Assembly (NCBI GenBank): GCA_903970255.1 | Contig: CAJCHM010000003.1 | Location: 1 to 64,000, forward strand | Origin: Acidobacteriota bacterium | Lineage (GTDB): Bacteria > Chlamydiota > Chlamydiia > Chlamydiales > Rhabdochlamydiaceae | DNA: 64,000 nucleotides | Reading direction: 5' to 3' | Shown here: one piece after another, positions 32,869 through 41,634 of the stretch | How positions within the stretch are numbered: the stretch's first letter is position 1 | Layout: the number at the start of each line of letters is the position of its first letter | Program-made: the position numbers and the translations under genes | Notes under the pieces: generated by a model | The model's database searches: none | What the model was told of the DNA's origin: nothing | What the model saw: only the letters and a program-made list of their open reading frames with translations

Positions 32869-33069
32869 TCATTTTTTCTTTACCGGACATTTGTTTATCC
32901 CCAGGATGTGATAAACGACACACCAGCTCATAAGCGCCTCAAATAGCGTAAATAAGCCGAAGATAAGAATGATCCAGCTCATTTTCCAATACGCAATGGC
33001 TAAGAGCAAAATGCCGATGGAGCCTCTTAAGATCCGTCCAGAAATGTCGATATTTTTGGGGAGTTTCAT
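32869..33069 (-). CDS. DUF2892 inner-membrane protein
   Basis: 66 residues with two hydrophobic helices (SIGILLLAIAYWKMSWIIL and FTLFEALMSWCVVYHI) and the family pattern N-x-D-x-x-x-R-x-x-R at the start and LGINKCP near the end. DUF2892 domains are often fused to or found beside rhodaneses; the role is not known. It stands alone on the minus strand between two family B elements. Confidence 0.75.
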   Translation of the reverse strand: MKLPKNIDISGRILRGSIGILLLAIAYWKMSWIILIFGLFTLFEALMSWCVVYHILGINKCPVKKK

Positions 33070-33144
33070 GGATGTGTTCCTTCAATGATTTTTTTTTGTT
33101 GTATAATCCAACTTTTATAATACAATCTAGCGAATTGACTCAAA

Positions 33145-33212
33145 CTGGACTTTAGCCATTGGAGCGGGGCGATTTTTCTAGATAGCGCCCCGCTCCAATG
33201 GCTAAAGTCCAG
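33145..33212. repeat. Palindromic element, family B (minimal copy)
   Basis: 68 bp, almost pure terminal inverted repeat (CTGGACTTTAGCCATTGGAG... and complement), flanked by a perfect 5-bp duplication TCAAA (33140-33144 and 33213-33217). It ends 16 bp before the acs start, so an acs transcript that starts upstream would carry this hairpin in its leader. Confidence 0.95.
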
Positions 33213-33228
33213 TCAAAGGAGAATTGCT

Positions 33229-35223
33229 ATGGCTGCAGTATTAGATGCTATCTCGCTGGATTGTTTGCTCGAGGAGACAAGAACATTCCCCCCGTCTATT
33301 ACCACTCAAGGGAGAGCGCACATTTGCAATAGCGACGACTACCAAAAGCTCTATGAGCGATCGATTACCGATGGCGATACATTTTGGCTGGAACAAGCAA
33401 ACTCTCTTCAATGGATCCAATTTCCTACCGTGGGTTGCAAATACTCCTGGAATTCCTTAGGAAAAGAGGTGCACCATACCTGGTTTGAAGATGGAATGAT
33501 CAACGTTGCAGCAAATTGTCTGGATCGCCATCTGCATACTGCCGTCCAAAACAAAACAGCGATCCTCTGGGAAGGGGACGGCGAATCGGAGCAAAGAGAG
33601 CTCACGTTTGCGCAGTTGCATGCTGCTGTTTGCAAGTTTGCCAATGTATTGAAAGCAAGAGGTATCAACAAAGGGGATCGGGTTTGTATTTACATGCCGA
33701 TGATTCCAGAGGCTGTGATTGCGATGCTAGCTGTTGCTCGGATCGGTGCTGTTCACTCTGTTGTCTTTGGAGGATTTAGCGCAGAGGCGCTAGCTTACCG
33801 CATTGAGGATTCTGGATGCAAAATGCTGATCACGGCAAATGTATCTTTGAGGGGAGGAAAAACAATCCCTCTTAAAGCCATTGCAGATGAAGCCCTCCTT
33901 AAGACACCCTCGATTGAAACAGTGATTGTTATCGAGCGCACCCAAGAAGAGTGTCCCATGCAAGAGGGGAGAGATTTTTGGTATCACGATCAAGTGAAAT
34001 CTCAAGCCACCCATTGCCCTGTAGAGCCGATGTATGCAGAAGATGTTCTCTGCATTCTTTACACCTCTGGTTCAACAGGTAAGCCTAAAGGAGTGGTGCA
34101 CACCCAGGCAGGGTATTTGCTTCACGCTTCTCTGTCTCATAAATACATTTTCGATATCCATGACGATGACATCTACTGGTGCACTGCAGATATTGGCTGG
34201 GTGACAGGGCATAGTTATGTCGTTTATGGCCCTCTTGCCAACGGTTGTACAACGCTCCTATTTGAAGGTGTGCCTACCTATCCCGATGCAGGGCGTTTCT
34301 GGCACATTGTCGATAAGTATCAAGTGAGCGTTTTATATACAGCGCCGACTGTGATCCGTTCTTTGATTGGCAAAGGGGAAGAATTGCCCAATCAATACAA
34401 TCTTCGTTCCTTAAGAGTCTTGGGCTCTGTTGGGGAGCCGATTAACCCTGAGGCCTGGACCTGGTATCATCGGGTGATTGGGAAGGAGAAATGCCCCATT
34501 GTCGACACTTGGTGGCAAACGGAGACAGGTGGCATTTTAATCTCTCCGCTTCCCGGTGTCCACACATTAAAGCCAGGCAGCGCCTCCCGCCCTTTTTTGG
34601 GCGTAGCTCCGGTGGTTTTAAGAGAGGATGGTTCAGTGTGTTCTATCAAAGAAGGGGGGGCTCTATGCATGACCAAACCCTGGCCAGGGATGATGCGCAC
34701 TCTTTGGGGGGATCACGATCGCTTCATCACCACCTACTTTTCCAAACATCCCAATCTCTATTTTACAGGAGATGGGTGTTACATCGACCATGAGGGGGAC
34801 TACTGGTTATTGGGAAGGATGGATGATGTGGTTAACATTTCAGGCCATCGAATCGGTACAGCAGAGGTGGAGAGCGCATTTGTCAGCCATGAGCTTGTAG
34901 CCGAGGCCGCAATTGTTCCCATTCCCGATCCAATCAAAGGGCAGGGGCTTTACGCCTTTGTGACCCTCATCGATACAGTGGAAGGTTCTGAGGAGATAAA
35001 AAGAGGGCTCGTCCAGCATGTACGCAAACAAATTGGCGCAATCGCTATCCCCAACCACATCCAATTTGCCAAGGCGCTTCCAAAAACAAGGTCTGGAAAA
35101 ATCATGCGGCGGATTTTAAGGAAGATCGCAGAGGGCAATACAGAGGATCTCGGGGACATCTCGACCCTTGCAGACCCTAAAGTGGTTGAGGCATTGATTG
35201 CTAATTCCATATCTCACTTATAA
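33229..35223 (+). CDS. acs: Acetyl-CoA synthetase
   Basis: 664 residues, full length. The adenylate-forming signatures are [24 protein letters not shown] and [16 protein letters not shown]. The C-terminal [14 protein letters not shown] contains the lysine that is acetylated in regulated Acs enzymes. It converts acetate, ATP and CoA to acetyl-CoA. Pathogenic Chlamydia lack this enzyme as far as I know, so it points to the broader metabolism of environmental lineages. AAAGGAG precedes the ATG. A strong hairpin follows at 35259. Confidence 0.95.
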   Translation: MAAVLDAISLDCLLEETRTFPPSITTQGRAHICNSDDYQKLYERSITDGDTFWLEQANSLQWIQFPTVGCKYSWNSLGKEVHHTWFEDGMINVAANCLDRHLHTAVQNKTAILWEGDGESEQRELTFAQLHAAVCKFANVLKARGINKGDRVCIYMPMIPEAVIAMLAVARIGAVHSVVFGGFSAEALAYRIEDSGCKMLITANVSLRGGKTIPLKAIADEALLKTPSIETVIVIERTQEECPMQEGRDFWYHDQVKSQATHCPVEPMYAEDVLCILYTSGSTGKPKGVVHTQAGYLLHASLSHKYIFDIHDDDIYWCTADIGWVTGHSYVVYGPLANGCTTLLFEGVPTYPDAGRFWHIVDKYQVSVLYTAPTVIRSLIGKGEELPNQYNLRSLRVLGSVGEPINPEAWTWYHRVIGKEKCPIVDTWWQTETGGILISPLPGVHTLKPGSASRPFLGVAPVVLREDGSVCSIKEGGALCMTKPWPGMMRTLWGDHDRFITTYFSKHPNLYFTGDGCYIDHEGDYWLLGRMDDVVNISGHRIGTAEVESAFVSHELVAEAAIVPIPDPIKGQGLYAFVTLIDTVEGSEEIKRGLVQHVRKQIGAIAIPNHIQFAKALPKTRSGKIMRRILRKIAEGNTEDLGDISTLADPKVVEALIANSISHL

Positions 35224-35258
35224 CCAATGCTTTATAGAATATTCACACGTTTTTCGTT

Positions 35259-35321
35259 GGAAAAACGTGGTTGGCTCACACGTTTTTCCAATGAAAAACG
35301 TGTGAGCCAACCACGTTTTCC
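35259..35321. terminator. 29-bp stem hairpin downstream of acs
   Basis: The arm at 35259-35287 (GGAAAAACGTGGTTGG... ACGTTTTTC) pairs with 35293-35321 with a single bulge and a 5-base loop. A partial third copy of ACACGTTTTTC sits just before, at 35245-35255. It could terminate acs or be another palindromic repeat family (F); there is no T-run directly after it. Confidence 0.6.
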
Positions 35322-35367
35322 GAGGGAATCAGTTGTTTTTTAATAAAAATTAACTCATATTGAAGGG

Positions 35368-36684
35368 ATGAAGAGAGATATCTACAAGTTACTCGAAGGA
35401 TGGAAGCGGTCTGCGCGACGCAAGCCATTGGTATTAAACGGGGCAAGGCAAGTTGGAAAAACATATGCCTTAAAGCATTTTGGCAAAACGTCCTATGAAA
35501 AAATGGCCTACTTGAATTTCGAGAAGGATGAAAAATTAGGTCAATATTTCGAGGGCACCCTAGACCCAAAACAGCTCATAAGAATCTTAAGCATCCACAC
35601 CGGAATAGAGATCGAGCCTCATCGTACTCTACTGGTCTTGGATGAAATTCAAGAGTGTCCAAAAGCACTTAATAGTTTGAAGTACTTTTGCGAGGAAGCA
35701 AATGACTACCATGTGGTCGCTGCAGGTTCTCTTTTAGGGGTAAAAACTGCGCGAGAAAAGGGGTTTCCCGTGGGAAAGGTCAACTTTCTCCACTTGTACC
35801 CTTTAACTTTTTTCGAATTTCTTTCCGCTTTAGGCCATGAAAAAATTCGCGTATTTTTAGAGGAATATCAAACTTATGAGCCGATACCCAATCCGCTACA
35901 TGAAGAATTAATCCAAATACTGAAAATGTATTTTTTTATCGGGGGGATGCCGGAGGCTGTTGCTGAATATAGCAAGACCGATAACTTGACGATCGTCAGA
36001 GAAGTTCAGCTGGAGATCTTGAATGCATATGAAAAAGACTTTGCTAAACACGCACCGCAAAACGAGATCATGAAGATCACAACAGTCTGGCAACAAGTCC
36101 ATCGACAGCTAGCAAAAGAAAATAAAAAGTTCGTTTTTGCCGCAATCCGAAAAAGTGCTCGGGGCCGAGATTATGAAGAAGCAATTCAGTGGCTTGCAGA
36201 TGCAGGACTTATCCATAAAAGTTATTTAGTAGAATCCCCAAAATTTCCTCTTAGCGCCTATGCCGACAATGATGTTTTCAAGATCTTTTTGGCCGATGTT
36301 GGGTTGCTGGGCGCTCAAAGTAATTTATCTCCCCAGATCATTATCGATGGAGATCTTCTGTTCATGGAATTCAAAGGGGCGCTCACAGAAAATTATGTAG
36401 CACAAGAACTCATCGCAGCCAAACATAAAAACCCCTATTATTGGGCAAGCGAAGGTACGGCGGAAATTGACTTTCTAATTGAAGAAGAGCATGAGATCTA
36501 TCCGCTGGAGGTAAAAGCAGGTATAAGCCAGAAAAAAAAGAGCCTTCTTGTCTATAATCAAAAATATACTCCTTCTAAACTCATTCGAGCCACAGCTATG
36601 AACTTAAAGCATGATGGCAACATTTACAATTATCCACTTTACCTCATTTCTCGATTTCCCTTGCTGCCTCAAGATAAAACTTGA
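35368..36684 (+). CDS. AAA_14/DUF4143 family ATPase
   Basis: 438 residues. The P-loop is LNGARQVGKTYALKHFG, Walker B is LLVLDEIQECP, and arginine-finger-like VVAAGSLLGV follows. The C-terminal part has WASEGTAEIDFLIE and EVKAG, the DUF4143 restriction-nuclease-like fold. Such proteins occur in scattered copies in bacteria and archaea and are probably horizontally spread; their function is not settled. It is a single gene between acs and the amidase, with its own ribosome site (GAAGGG). A palindrome overlaps its stop codon. Confidence 0.88.
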   Translation: MKRDIYKLLEGWKRSARRKPLVLNGARQVGKTYALKHFGKTSYEKMAYLNFEKDEKLGQYFEGTLDPKQLIRILSIHTGIEIEPHRTLLVLDEIQECPKALNSLKYFCEEANDYHVVAAGSLLGVKTAREKGFPVGKVNFLHLYPLTFFEFLSALGHEKIRVFLEEYQTYEPIPNPLHEELIQILKMYFFIGGMPEAVAEYSKTDNLTIVREVQLEILNAYEKDFAKHAPQNEIMKITTVWQQVHRQLAKENKKFVFAAIRKSARGRDYEEAIQWLADAGLIHKSYLVESPKFPLSAYADNDVFKIFLADVGLLGAQSNLSPQIIIDGDLLFMEFKGALTENYVAQELIAAKHKNPYYWASEGTAEIDFLIEEEHEIYPLEVKAGISQKKKSLLVYNQKYTPSKLIRATAMNLKHDGNIYNYPLYLISRFPLLPQDKT

Positions 36685-36698
36685 CTGAACAGTCAAGT
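36679..36698. terminator. Short hairpin across the ATPase stop codon
   Basis: ACTTGACTG (36679-36687) and CAGTCAAGT (36690-36698) form a perfect 9-bp stem with a two-base loop. The ATPase stop codon is inside the stem. There is no T-run, so a terminator role is uncertain. Confidence 0.4.
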
Positions 36699-36772
36699 GA
36701 AATCAACAATTGCGAAATTTGAGCGTAGTCTCTAAAGTTATCTTAAGCCTTTAAAGACATACAGAGAAACTC

Positions 36773-37459
36773 ATGCGCTACCGGCGCGCCCTTTGCTTCA
36801 TTTTTTGCATTTTGGCAATCATCACCTTTTGCACTGCTGGAAAACGCCCATCCTTGCATGGGGTCCAGGGAAGCTATGAGGCAAGTACCGACGCGTCTGC
36901 GCAAGCTCTAAAACCATTGGTTATTATCGATGCAGGCCATGGAGGGACAGATGAAGGTGCTAAAGTCAATGCCTTCATGGAAAAAAAGCTTGCGCTCACA
37001 ACGGCACTTTTGGCAAAAAAGCATTTGGAGGAACTAGGCTACCGAGTGATTATGACCCGAAGCCGCGATGTCTATTTGCCTCTGCAGCGGCGCGTTGCTA
37101 TTGCCAATAAGACAAAGGGATCGCTTTTTGTCAGCGTCCATTTTAATTCTTCTCCAAGCAGGGAAGCAAAAGGGATCGAGATTTTTTATTTTGATTCGAA
37201 AGAGCTGTGGCGCACAAGAGCCTCAAAGAGGTTGGCAGGTTGTATTTTGCATCGAGTGATCGGTCAAACAGATGCGCTCTCAAGGGGGATCAAGCAGGGA
37301 AATTTTCATGTGATCCGCGAAACGGATATGCCGGCTGTCCTTGTTGAAGGGGGGTTTATCACTAATCGGGATGAAAGAGGAAAGCTGCGGGAAAAGGAGT
37401 ATCTTGATAGGTTGGCAATTGGGATTGCTCAGGGCGTCGATAGGTACATGAGGATGTAA
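36773..37459 (+). CDS. amiA: N-acetylmuramoyl-L-alanine amidase (Amidase_3)
   Basis: 228 residues. A signal peptide or anchor (RRALCFIFCILAIITFCTAG) precedes the zinc amidase: VIIDAGHGGTDEGA with the first His, a Glu in MEKKLAL, SVHFNSSPS with the second His, and the catalytic Glu in AVLVEGGFITN. It cleaves the stem peptide from MurNAc in the periplasm. In C. trachomatis the homologue CT268 follows murE directly. Here five kilobases with acs, the ATPase and repeats have come between. Confidence 0.92.
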   Translation: MRYRRALCFIFCILAIITFCTAGKRPSLHGVQGSYEASTDASAQALKPLVIIDAGHGGTDEGAKVNAFMEKKLALTTALLAKKHLEELGYRVIMTRSRDVYLPLQRRVAIANKTKGSLFVSVHFNSSPSREAKGIEIFYFDSKELWRTRASKRLAGCILHRVIGQTDALSRGIKQGNFHVIRETDMPAVLVEGGFITNRDERGKLREKEYLDRLAIGIAQGVDRYMRM

Positions 37460-37462
37460 ATG

Positions 37463-37536
37463 CGTCCTCGGCGCGAGTTGAACGCGCGACCTGTCGCTTA
37501 GGAGGCGACCGCTCTATCCACCTGAGCTACGAGAAC
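37463..37536 (-). tRNA. tRNA-Arg (anticodon CCU)
   Basis: 74 nt cloverleaf. The acceptor stem GTTCTCG pairs with CGAGGAC, the D arm is GCTC...GAGC, the anticodon stem GTCGC/GCGAC encloses the loop CTCCTAA (anticodon CCT, reading AGG), and the T arm GCGCG-TTCAACT-CGCGC ends with discriminator G. CCA is not encoded. Confidence 0.95.
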
Positions 37537-37605
37537 ATGAAAGTATAGCATTTTAAACCGATCGCCTATCTTTAGGCAACAGAATAGGAATAATGGAGGA
37601 TGAGA

Positions 37606-39066
37606 ATGACAGATGCAAAAGCAGATATTGGGCTGATTGGCCTTGCCGTAATGGGACAAAATCTTGTTTTAAATATGAATGACCATGGATTCACAGTTGC
37701 TGTTTTTAACCGTACAGTGGCAAAGGTCGATGAGTTTCTGAAGGGACCTGCAAAAAATACGCATGTCATCGGCACCCATTCATTAAAAGAATTTTTTGAA
37801 TCTCTCAAACGTCCCCGTAAGGTGATGATGATGGTTAAAGCGGGGTCTGCTGTCGATGACCTCATCGAGGAATGTCTCCCCTTTTTGGAAAAAGGAGATA
37901 TCATCATCGATGGCGGCAACAGCCACTATCCAGATACAGAGCGCAGAGTGAAGGGATTGAAAGAAAAAGGGATCCTATTCATTGGTGCGGGTGTTTCCGG
38001 AGGGGAGGAGGGCGCGCGGCACGGTCCTTCGATTATGCCAGGCGGAAATCCCGATGCCTGGAATGCAATTAAGCCCATTTTACAGGGAATTTCTGCCAAA
38101 GCAAAAGAAGATGGCCTTGCCTGCTGTGAATGGATCGGAGAAGGAGGAGCTGGCCATTATGTAAAAATGGTGCATAACGGAATTGAATATGGCGATATGC
38201 AGCTGATCTCAGAGGCTTACTTTCTGTTAAAAAATGTTCTTGGATGCTCTGTAGAGGAAATGCACGCTATCTTCGATGAGTGGAATAAAGGGGTTTTAAA
38301 TAGCTTCCTCATTGAAATCACCTCCCAGATTTTTACTCATCGAGACACCGATGGGAAACCGCTGCTCGATAAAATTCTAGATGTCGCAGGACAAAAAGGA
38401 ACAGGGAAATGGACAGGAATTAGCGCGCTTGACATGGGCATTCCGGTGACACTGATTGCAGAGGCTGTCTTTGCACGCTGCTTATCGTCGATCAAAGAAG
38501 AGCGGCTTCAAGCGGAAAAACTCTTCCCGGCGCCATCCCTTAAATTTAGCGGTGATAAAGAGGCTTTCATCGACGATATCCGCCAGGCGCTCTATGCCTC
38601 CAAGATCATTAGCTATGCCCAAGGATTCATGCTCATGCGCGCTGCTGCAAATGAGATGAAGTGGAAGCTCAACTACGGAGAAATTGCACTCATTTGGAGA
38701 GAGGGTTGCATCATCCGCAGCAAATTTCTAAACGATATGAAAAAGGCCTATGATAAAAAGCCGGACCTTGCCAACTTGCTCTTTGACGATTTCTTCCGCA
38801 AAGAAATCATTGCCTCTGAATCTGCATGGCGCAGAGTTGTTGCAAAAGCAGCCGAGCTGGGAGTCCCCGTTCCCTGTTTTAGCACAAGTTTAAGCTTTTT
38901 TGATGGATACCGGTCGGGACAACTCTCTGCCAACTTAATCCAGGCTCAAAGAGACTATTTTGGCGCGCATACCTATGAGCGGATAGATCAGCCTCGCGGC
39001 AAATTTTTCCATACCAATTGGACGGGAACCGGAGGCAATATCACCTCAACGTCCTACAATGCATAA
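37606..39066 (+). CDS. gnd: 6-phosphogluconate dehydrogenase (decarboxylating)
   Basis: 486 residues from the ATG at 37606; GGAGG lies at 37595-37599, right spacing for this ATG and too close for the one at 37600. It has the NADP-binding IGLIGLAVMGQNLVLNM, the catalytic segment FIGAGVSGGEEGARHGPSIMPGG and the substrate motif GGAGHYVKMVHNGIEYGDMQ in two parts. It yields ribulose 5-phosphate and NADPH in the pentose phosphate path. The order gnd-lepA-translocase matches CT063-CT065, interrupted here by the BTB gene and the USP. Confidence 0.96.
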   Translation: MTDAKADIGLIGLAVMGQNLVLNMNDHGFTVAVFNRTVAKVDEFLKGPAKNTHVIGTHSLKEFFESLKRPRKVMMMVKAGSAVDDLIEECLPFLEKGDIIIDGGNSHYPDTERRVKGLKEKGILFIGAGVSGGEEGARHGPSIMPGGNPDAWNAIKPILQGISAKAKEDGLACCEWIGEGGAGHYVKMVHNGIEYGDMQLISEAYFLLKNVLGCSVEEMHAIFDEWNKGVLNSFLIEITSQIFTHRDTDGKPLLDKILDVAGQKGTGKWTGISALDMGIPVTLIAEAVFARCLSSIKEERLQAEKLFPAPSLKFSGDKEAFIDDIRQALYASKIISYAQGFMLMRAAANEMKWKLNYGEIALIWREGCIIRSKFLNDMKKAYDKKPDLANLLFDDFFRKEIIASESAWRRVVAKAAELGVPVPCFSTSLSFFDGYRSGQLSANLIQAQRDYFGAHTYERIDQPRGKFFHTNWTGTGGNITSTSYNA

Positions 39067-39284
39067 GTCAATTTATAGAGGGGATTGCAAAACTCGATTC
39101 GTGCCCAAAACCGCGCTTTTGGGCCGCCAGGCGAGTTAGGCTGGTGAAAGCTGCATTTTTGACAAATATTTTTTAGAAAAAATTTTATATGAATTTAGCA
39201 ATAAATTTCTTAAATCCTTCAAAAAAGGTATACTGCGGGAGCTTTCGCGCAGTCCAAATGGGCACTTTTCAGCCACTTCCGCAC

Positions 39285-39332
39285 ATACCCCGAGCGGCCC
39301 AAATTCCAAGTTTATGGCCGATTGGGGTATAT
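39285..39332. repeat. Family E-like dyad
   Basis: ATACCCCGAGCGGCC pairs imperfectly with GGCCGATTGGGGTATAT across a 17-base loop. It directly abuts the family C element. Confidence 0.6.
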
Positions 39333-39493
39333 ACCGGTGCTACTTCAAACGTACCTGTAATTTTTGTTTTAACGGCCCCCTTTTCCCTTTCCCCAAACAG
39401 GGGCTTATTACTTCGAATAATGTCCCTGTTTGGGGAAAGGAAAAATGGTCGCGTTAAAACAAAAATTACACGTACGTTTGAAGTAGCACCGGT
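39333..39493. repeat. Palindromic element, family C (complete)
   Basis: The termini ACCGGTGCTACTTCAAACGT and complement extend inward (GTAATTTTTGTTTTAACG; TTTCCCCAAACAGGG) to a centre ATTACTTCGAATAAT. TA-rich flanks (TATAT / ATATA) suggest insertion at TA. Confidence 0.92.
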
Positions 39494-39825
39494 ATATAAT
39501 TTCCAAATGGGAAGGGTTTTGGGAGTGCTTTGTCGCGGAGATCTTCTTCAACACTATTGTTTTTACTGGCGCTCCTGAGTTGATCTTCCGTCATCGGCTT
39601 CCTCCCCCCTCTTCAGTCTCAAATTAAAATATTATTTATTATTCTGTTCGGTAAATTTTCAAATAAAAATATGGAGCTTATAATTTTTTAATATTGATTT
39701 TAATTAAAGATTTTCAGTATTATTAGTAAATAGATGAAAATAATAATATTTAACGACTGCGATGTATTAGATTGTTGAATTAATTATTTTAAAAAAAAAG
39801 CTTAATTAATAATAAGGAGAAAAAT

Positions 39826-41415
39826 ATGAACGCTACAAAACCTACGCAATTATGGCAACTTAACGAAAATAATAATTTTCAAGATTACGAGTCTGAAAAA
39901 AGATTTGATCGTTGGATCGATTTTTTGTCAGCAAATAAGGCATGGCCAGCCAGTAACCCAGAAGAGGCTAAAGAATGCTTGTCCCTCTTGAGCCGCACAA
40001 ATATCGTATCGAAAAAAGTGCTGAAACTGCGCAAGGAGCTTTTCGAAACATATTCATATCTCATTGTTGCTAAAACTACTAAGATTGAATCGGTGAGCAG
40101 TAAATTTAAAAAGGAAAGCACATTTTTTAATAGCTTGCTAAACGGTCGATGGCGGTCTTGCTCAGAACAAACGGACACTCAGAAAATTTCCCTATTTCTT
40201 CCCATGGGATTTAGTTTTGAAGAAAATGGAAAAGAACTTGAAAAGTTTGAACAGTATTTATTGACAGGCAAAGTAGAGATCACAGGGGATGATGTCCAGT
40301 TCTTGTATTTGATGGCTGATTATTACCAAATTCCTTCTCTACTTAGATCCTGTACAAAATTCATATTTCACTCTCTCAACTCCGAATCGTTCTTGCCTGT
40401 GCTGAATTTTGCCTTAGAGAGAAACTTTCCTAATTTAGCCTGGGCATGTCTCGCTGCTCTCTTTAAAGATGAGCAAATGCGTAATTATATTTTTGGACAG
40501 AATGTAGAAAGCCAAGAAGTTCCTATTAATATCAGCAATCTATTGAATGCAGTTCAAAATCTCTTTAAAAATGGATGTTATCTTGTTTTTGCAGACATGT
40601 GTTATGTTTTAAATAAAAATTATTTTATTGATTGTGGTTGTGATTGTGATTTTTATAGGACTTTACATATTCACTGTGAAATTAATGAGAATATATCTGC
40701 AGATATTTGTAAAATTAATGATTTAATTAAAATTAATGGATTGGATATAAAAAACAACGCAATAGAAAGTTTTGAAAGTATTCTATCTAATATTAATTAC
40801 CTGAGGATAGCAAATACTGGAATAATGAATATACCCTCCGCATGGCAAAAGTCTTTGGAAGGGATCTGGTGCTTGGATTGCCCTGCGCTGACAAGCATTG
40901 ACGCTCCGCATGCAAAAGAAATTGAGTGTAAGAATTGCCCTGCGCTGACAAGCATTGACGCTCCGAATGCAACAAGAAAAGTCGATTGCCAGAAATGTCC
41001 TGCGCTAACAAGTGTTAACGCTCCGCATGCAAAAGAAATTCATTGCGCGAAGTGTCCTCAGCTGACAAGCATTAATGCTCCGAATGCAGAAAAAGTCGAT
41101 TACCGGGAATGCTCCGCGCTGATAAACATTAACACCCCGAATGCAAAAGAAATCAATTGCGAGAATTGCCCTGCGCTGACAGACCTTAACGCTCCGAATG
41201 CAAAAGAGATCAGTTGCGCTGAATCCAACTCACTGACAACCATTAACGCCCCGAATGCAGAAACGATCTTTTGCAGGAACTGTCCCGTGATAACCCTTGA
41301 TCTTCCGTGTGCAAAAAAGATTAATTGCCATGCTTGCCCGGCCCTCACAAGCATCAACGCTCCGCGTGCAGAAGGAATCTATTTCTATGCTTGCCCTATG
41401 CTAATAAGTATCTAA
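39826..41415 (+). CDS. BTB/POZ-domain protein with 19-residue repeats, 3' end cut by stop
   Basis: 529 residues. Residues about 115-230 resemble a BTB/POZ domain: LPMGFSF, FEQYLLTGKVEITGDDVQFL, then MADYYQIPSLLRSCTKFIF. From about residue 350 there are ten repeats of 19 residues (CPALTSINAPNAKEI and variants), an LRR-like solenoid rich in cysteine. BTB proteins recruit targets to Cul3 ubiquitin ligases in eukaryotes; BTB-box families are known in environmental Chlamydiae as putative effectors. The ribosome site AAGGAG is good. The TAA at 41413 falls in the middle of a repeat, and the same frame continues with repeat sequence to a second stop at 41515-41517. Confidence 0.82.
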   Translation: MNATKPTQLWQLNENNNFQDYESEKRFDRWIDFLSANKAWPASNPEEAKECLSLLSRTNIVSKKVLKLRKELFETYSYLIVAKTTKIESVSSKFKKESTFFNSLLNGRWRSCSEQTDTQKISLFLPMGFSFEENGKELEKFEQYLLTGKVEITGDDVQFLYLMADYYQIPSLLRSCTKFIFHSLNSESFLPVLNFALERNFPNLAWACLAALFKDEQMRNYIFGQNVESQEVPINISNLLNAVQNLFKNGCYLVFADMCYVLNKNYFIDCGCDCDFYRTLHIHCEINENISADICKINDLIKINGLDIKNNAIESFESILSNINYLRIANTGIMNIPSAWQKSLEGIWCLDCPALTSIDAPHAKEIECKNCPALTSIDAPNATRKVDCQKCPALTSVNAPHAKEIHCAKCPQLTSINAPNAEKVDYRECSALININTPNAKEINCENCPALTDLNAPNAKEISCAESNSLTTINAPNAETIFCRNCPVITLDLPCAKKINCHACPALTSINAPRAEGIYFYACPMLISI

Positions 41416-41460
41416 GCTCCGCGTGCAGAAGAAATCAATCCCATGGGTTGCCACGCATCG
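40879..41460 (+). repeat. 57-bp tandem coding repeats
   Basis: About ten tandem units of 57 bp (one 60, one 54) encode CPALTSI-APNAKEI-C. The DNA is similar enough between units (TGCCCTGCGCTGACAAGCAT recurs) to recombine, so copy number may vary between strains. The last, incomplete units lie beyond the present stop. Confidence 0.85.
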
Positions 41461-41634
41461 TTAAGGGTTGTTAACGCCTCCACAAATGCAACAGTTGTGA
41501 AAAGGCATAAAAAATAAAGGAAGATTTCGAAAAATTGAGGAGTGCTTTACGGGCTATTCCCGTATATAAGTGGGTTTTAATACCAGATTGAAGTGTGGCT
41601 GGGGATAGCGTTTTAACTCCAGGCAAGGAAAACC
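41416..41634. other. Former 3' end of the BTB gene and spacer
   Basis: 41416-41517 continues the BTB reading frame (APRAEEINPMG...) to a stop at 41515. The remaining 117 bp before the convergent lepA stop holds no feature I can name. Confidence 0.6.

Larger units (their letters stand above)
39067..39825. other. Repeat-bearing gap before the BTB gene
   Basis: Contains a palindromic arm pair at 39285-39332, a complete family C element at 39333-39493, an AT-rich stretch from about 39620 and the AAGGAG ribosome site of the next gene. A reading frame at 39189-39578 is only repeat sequence. No gene seen. Confidence 0.6.
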
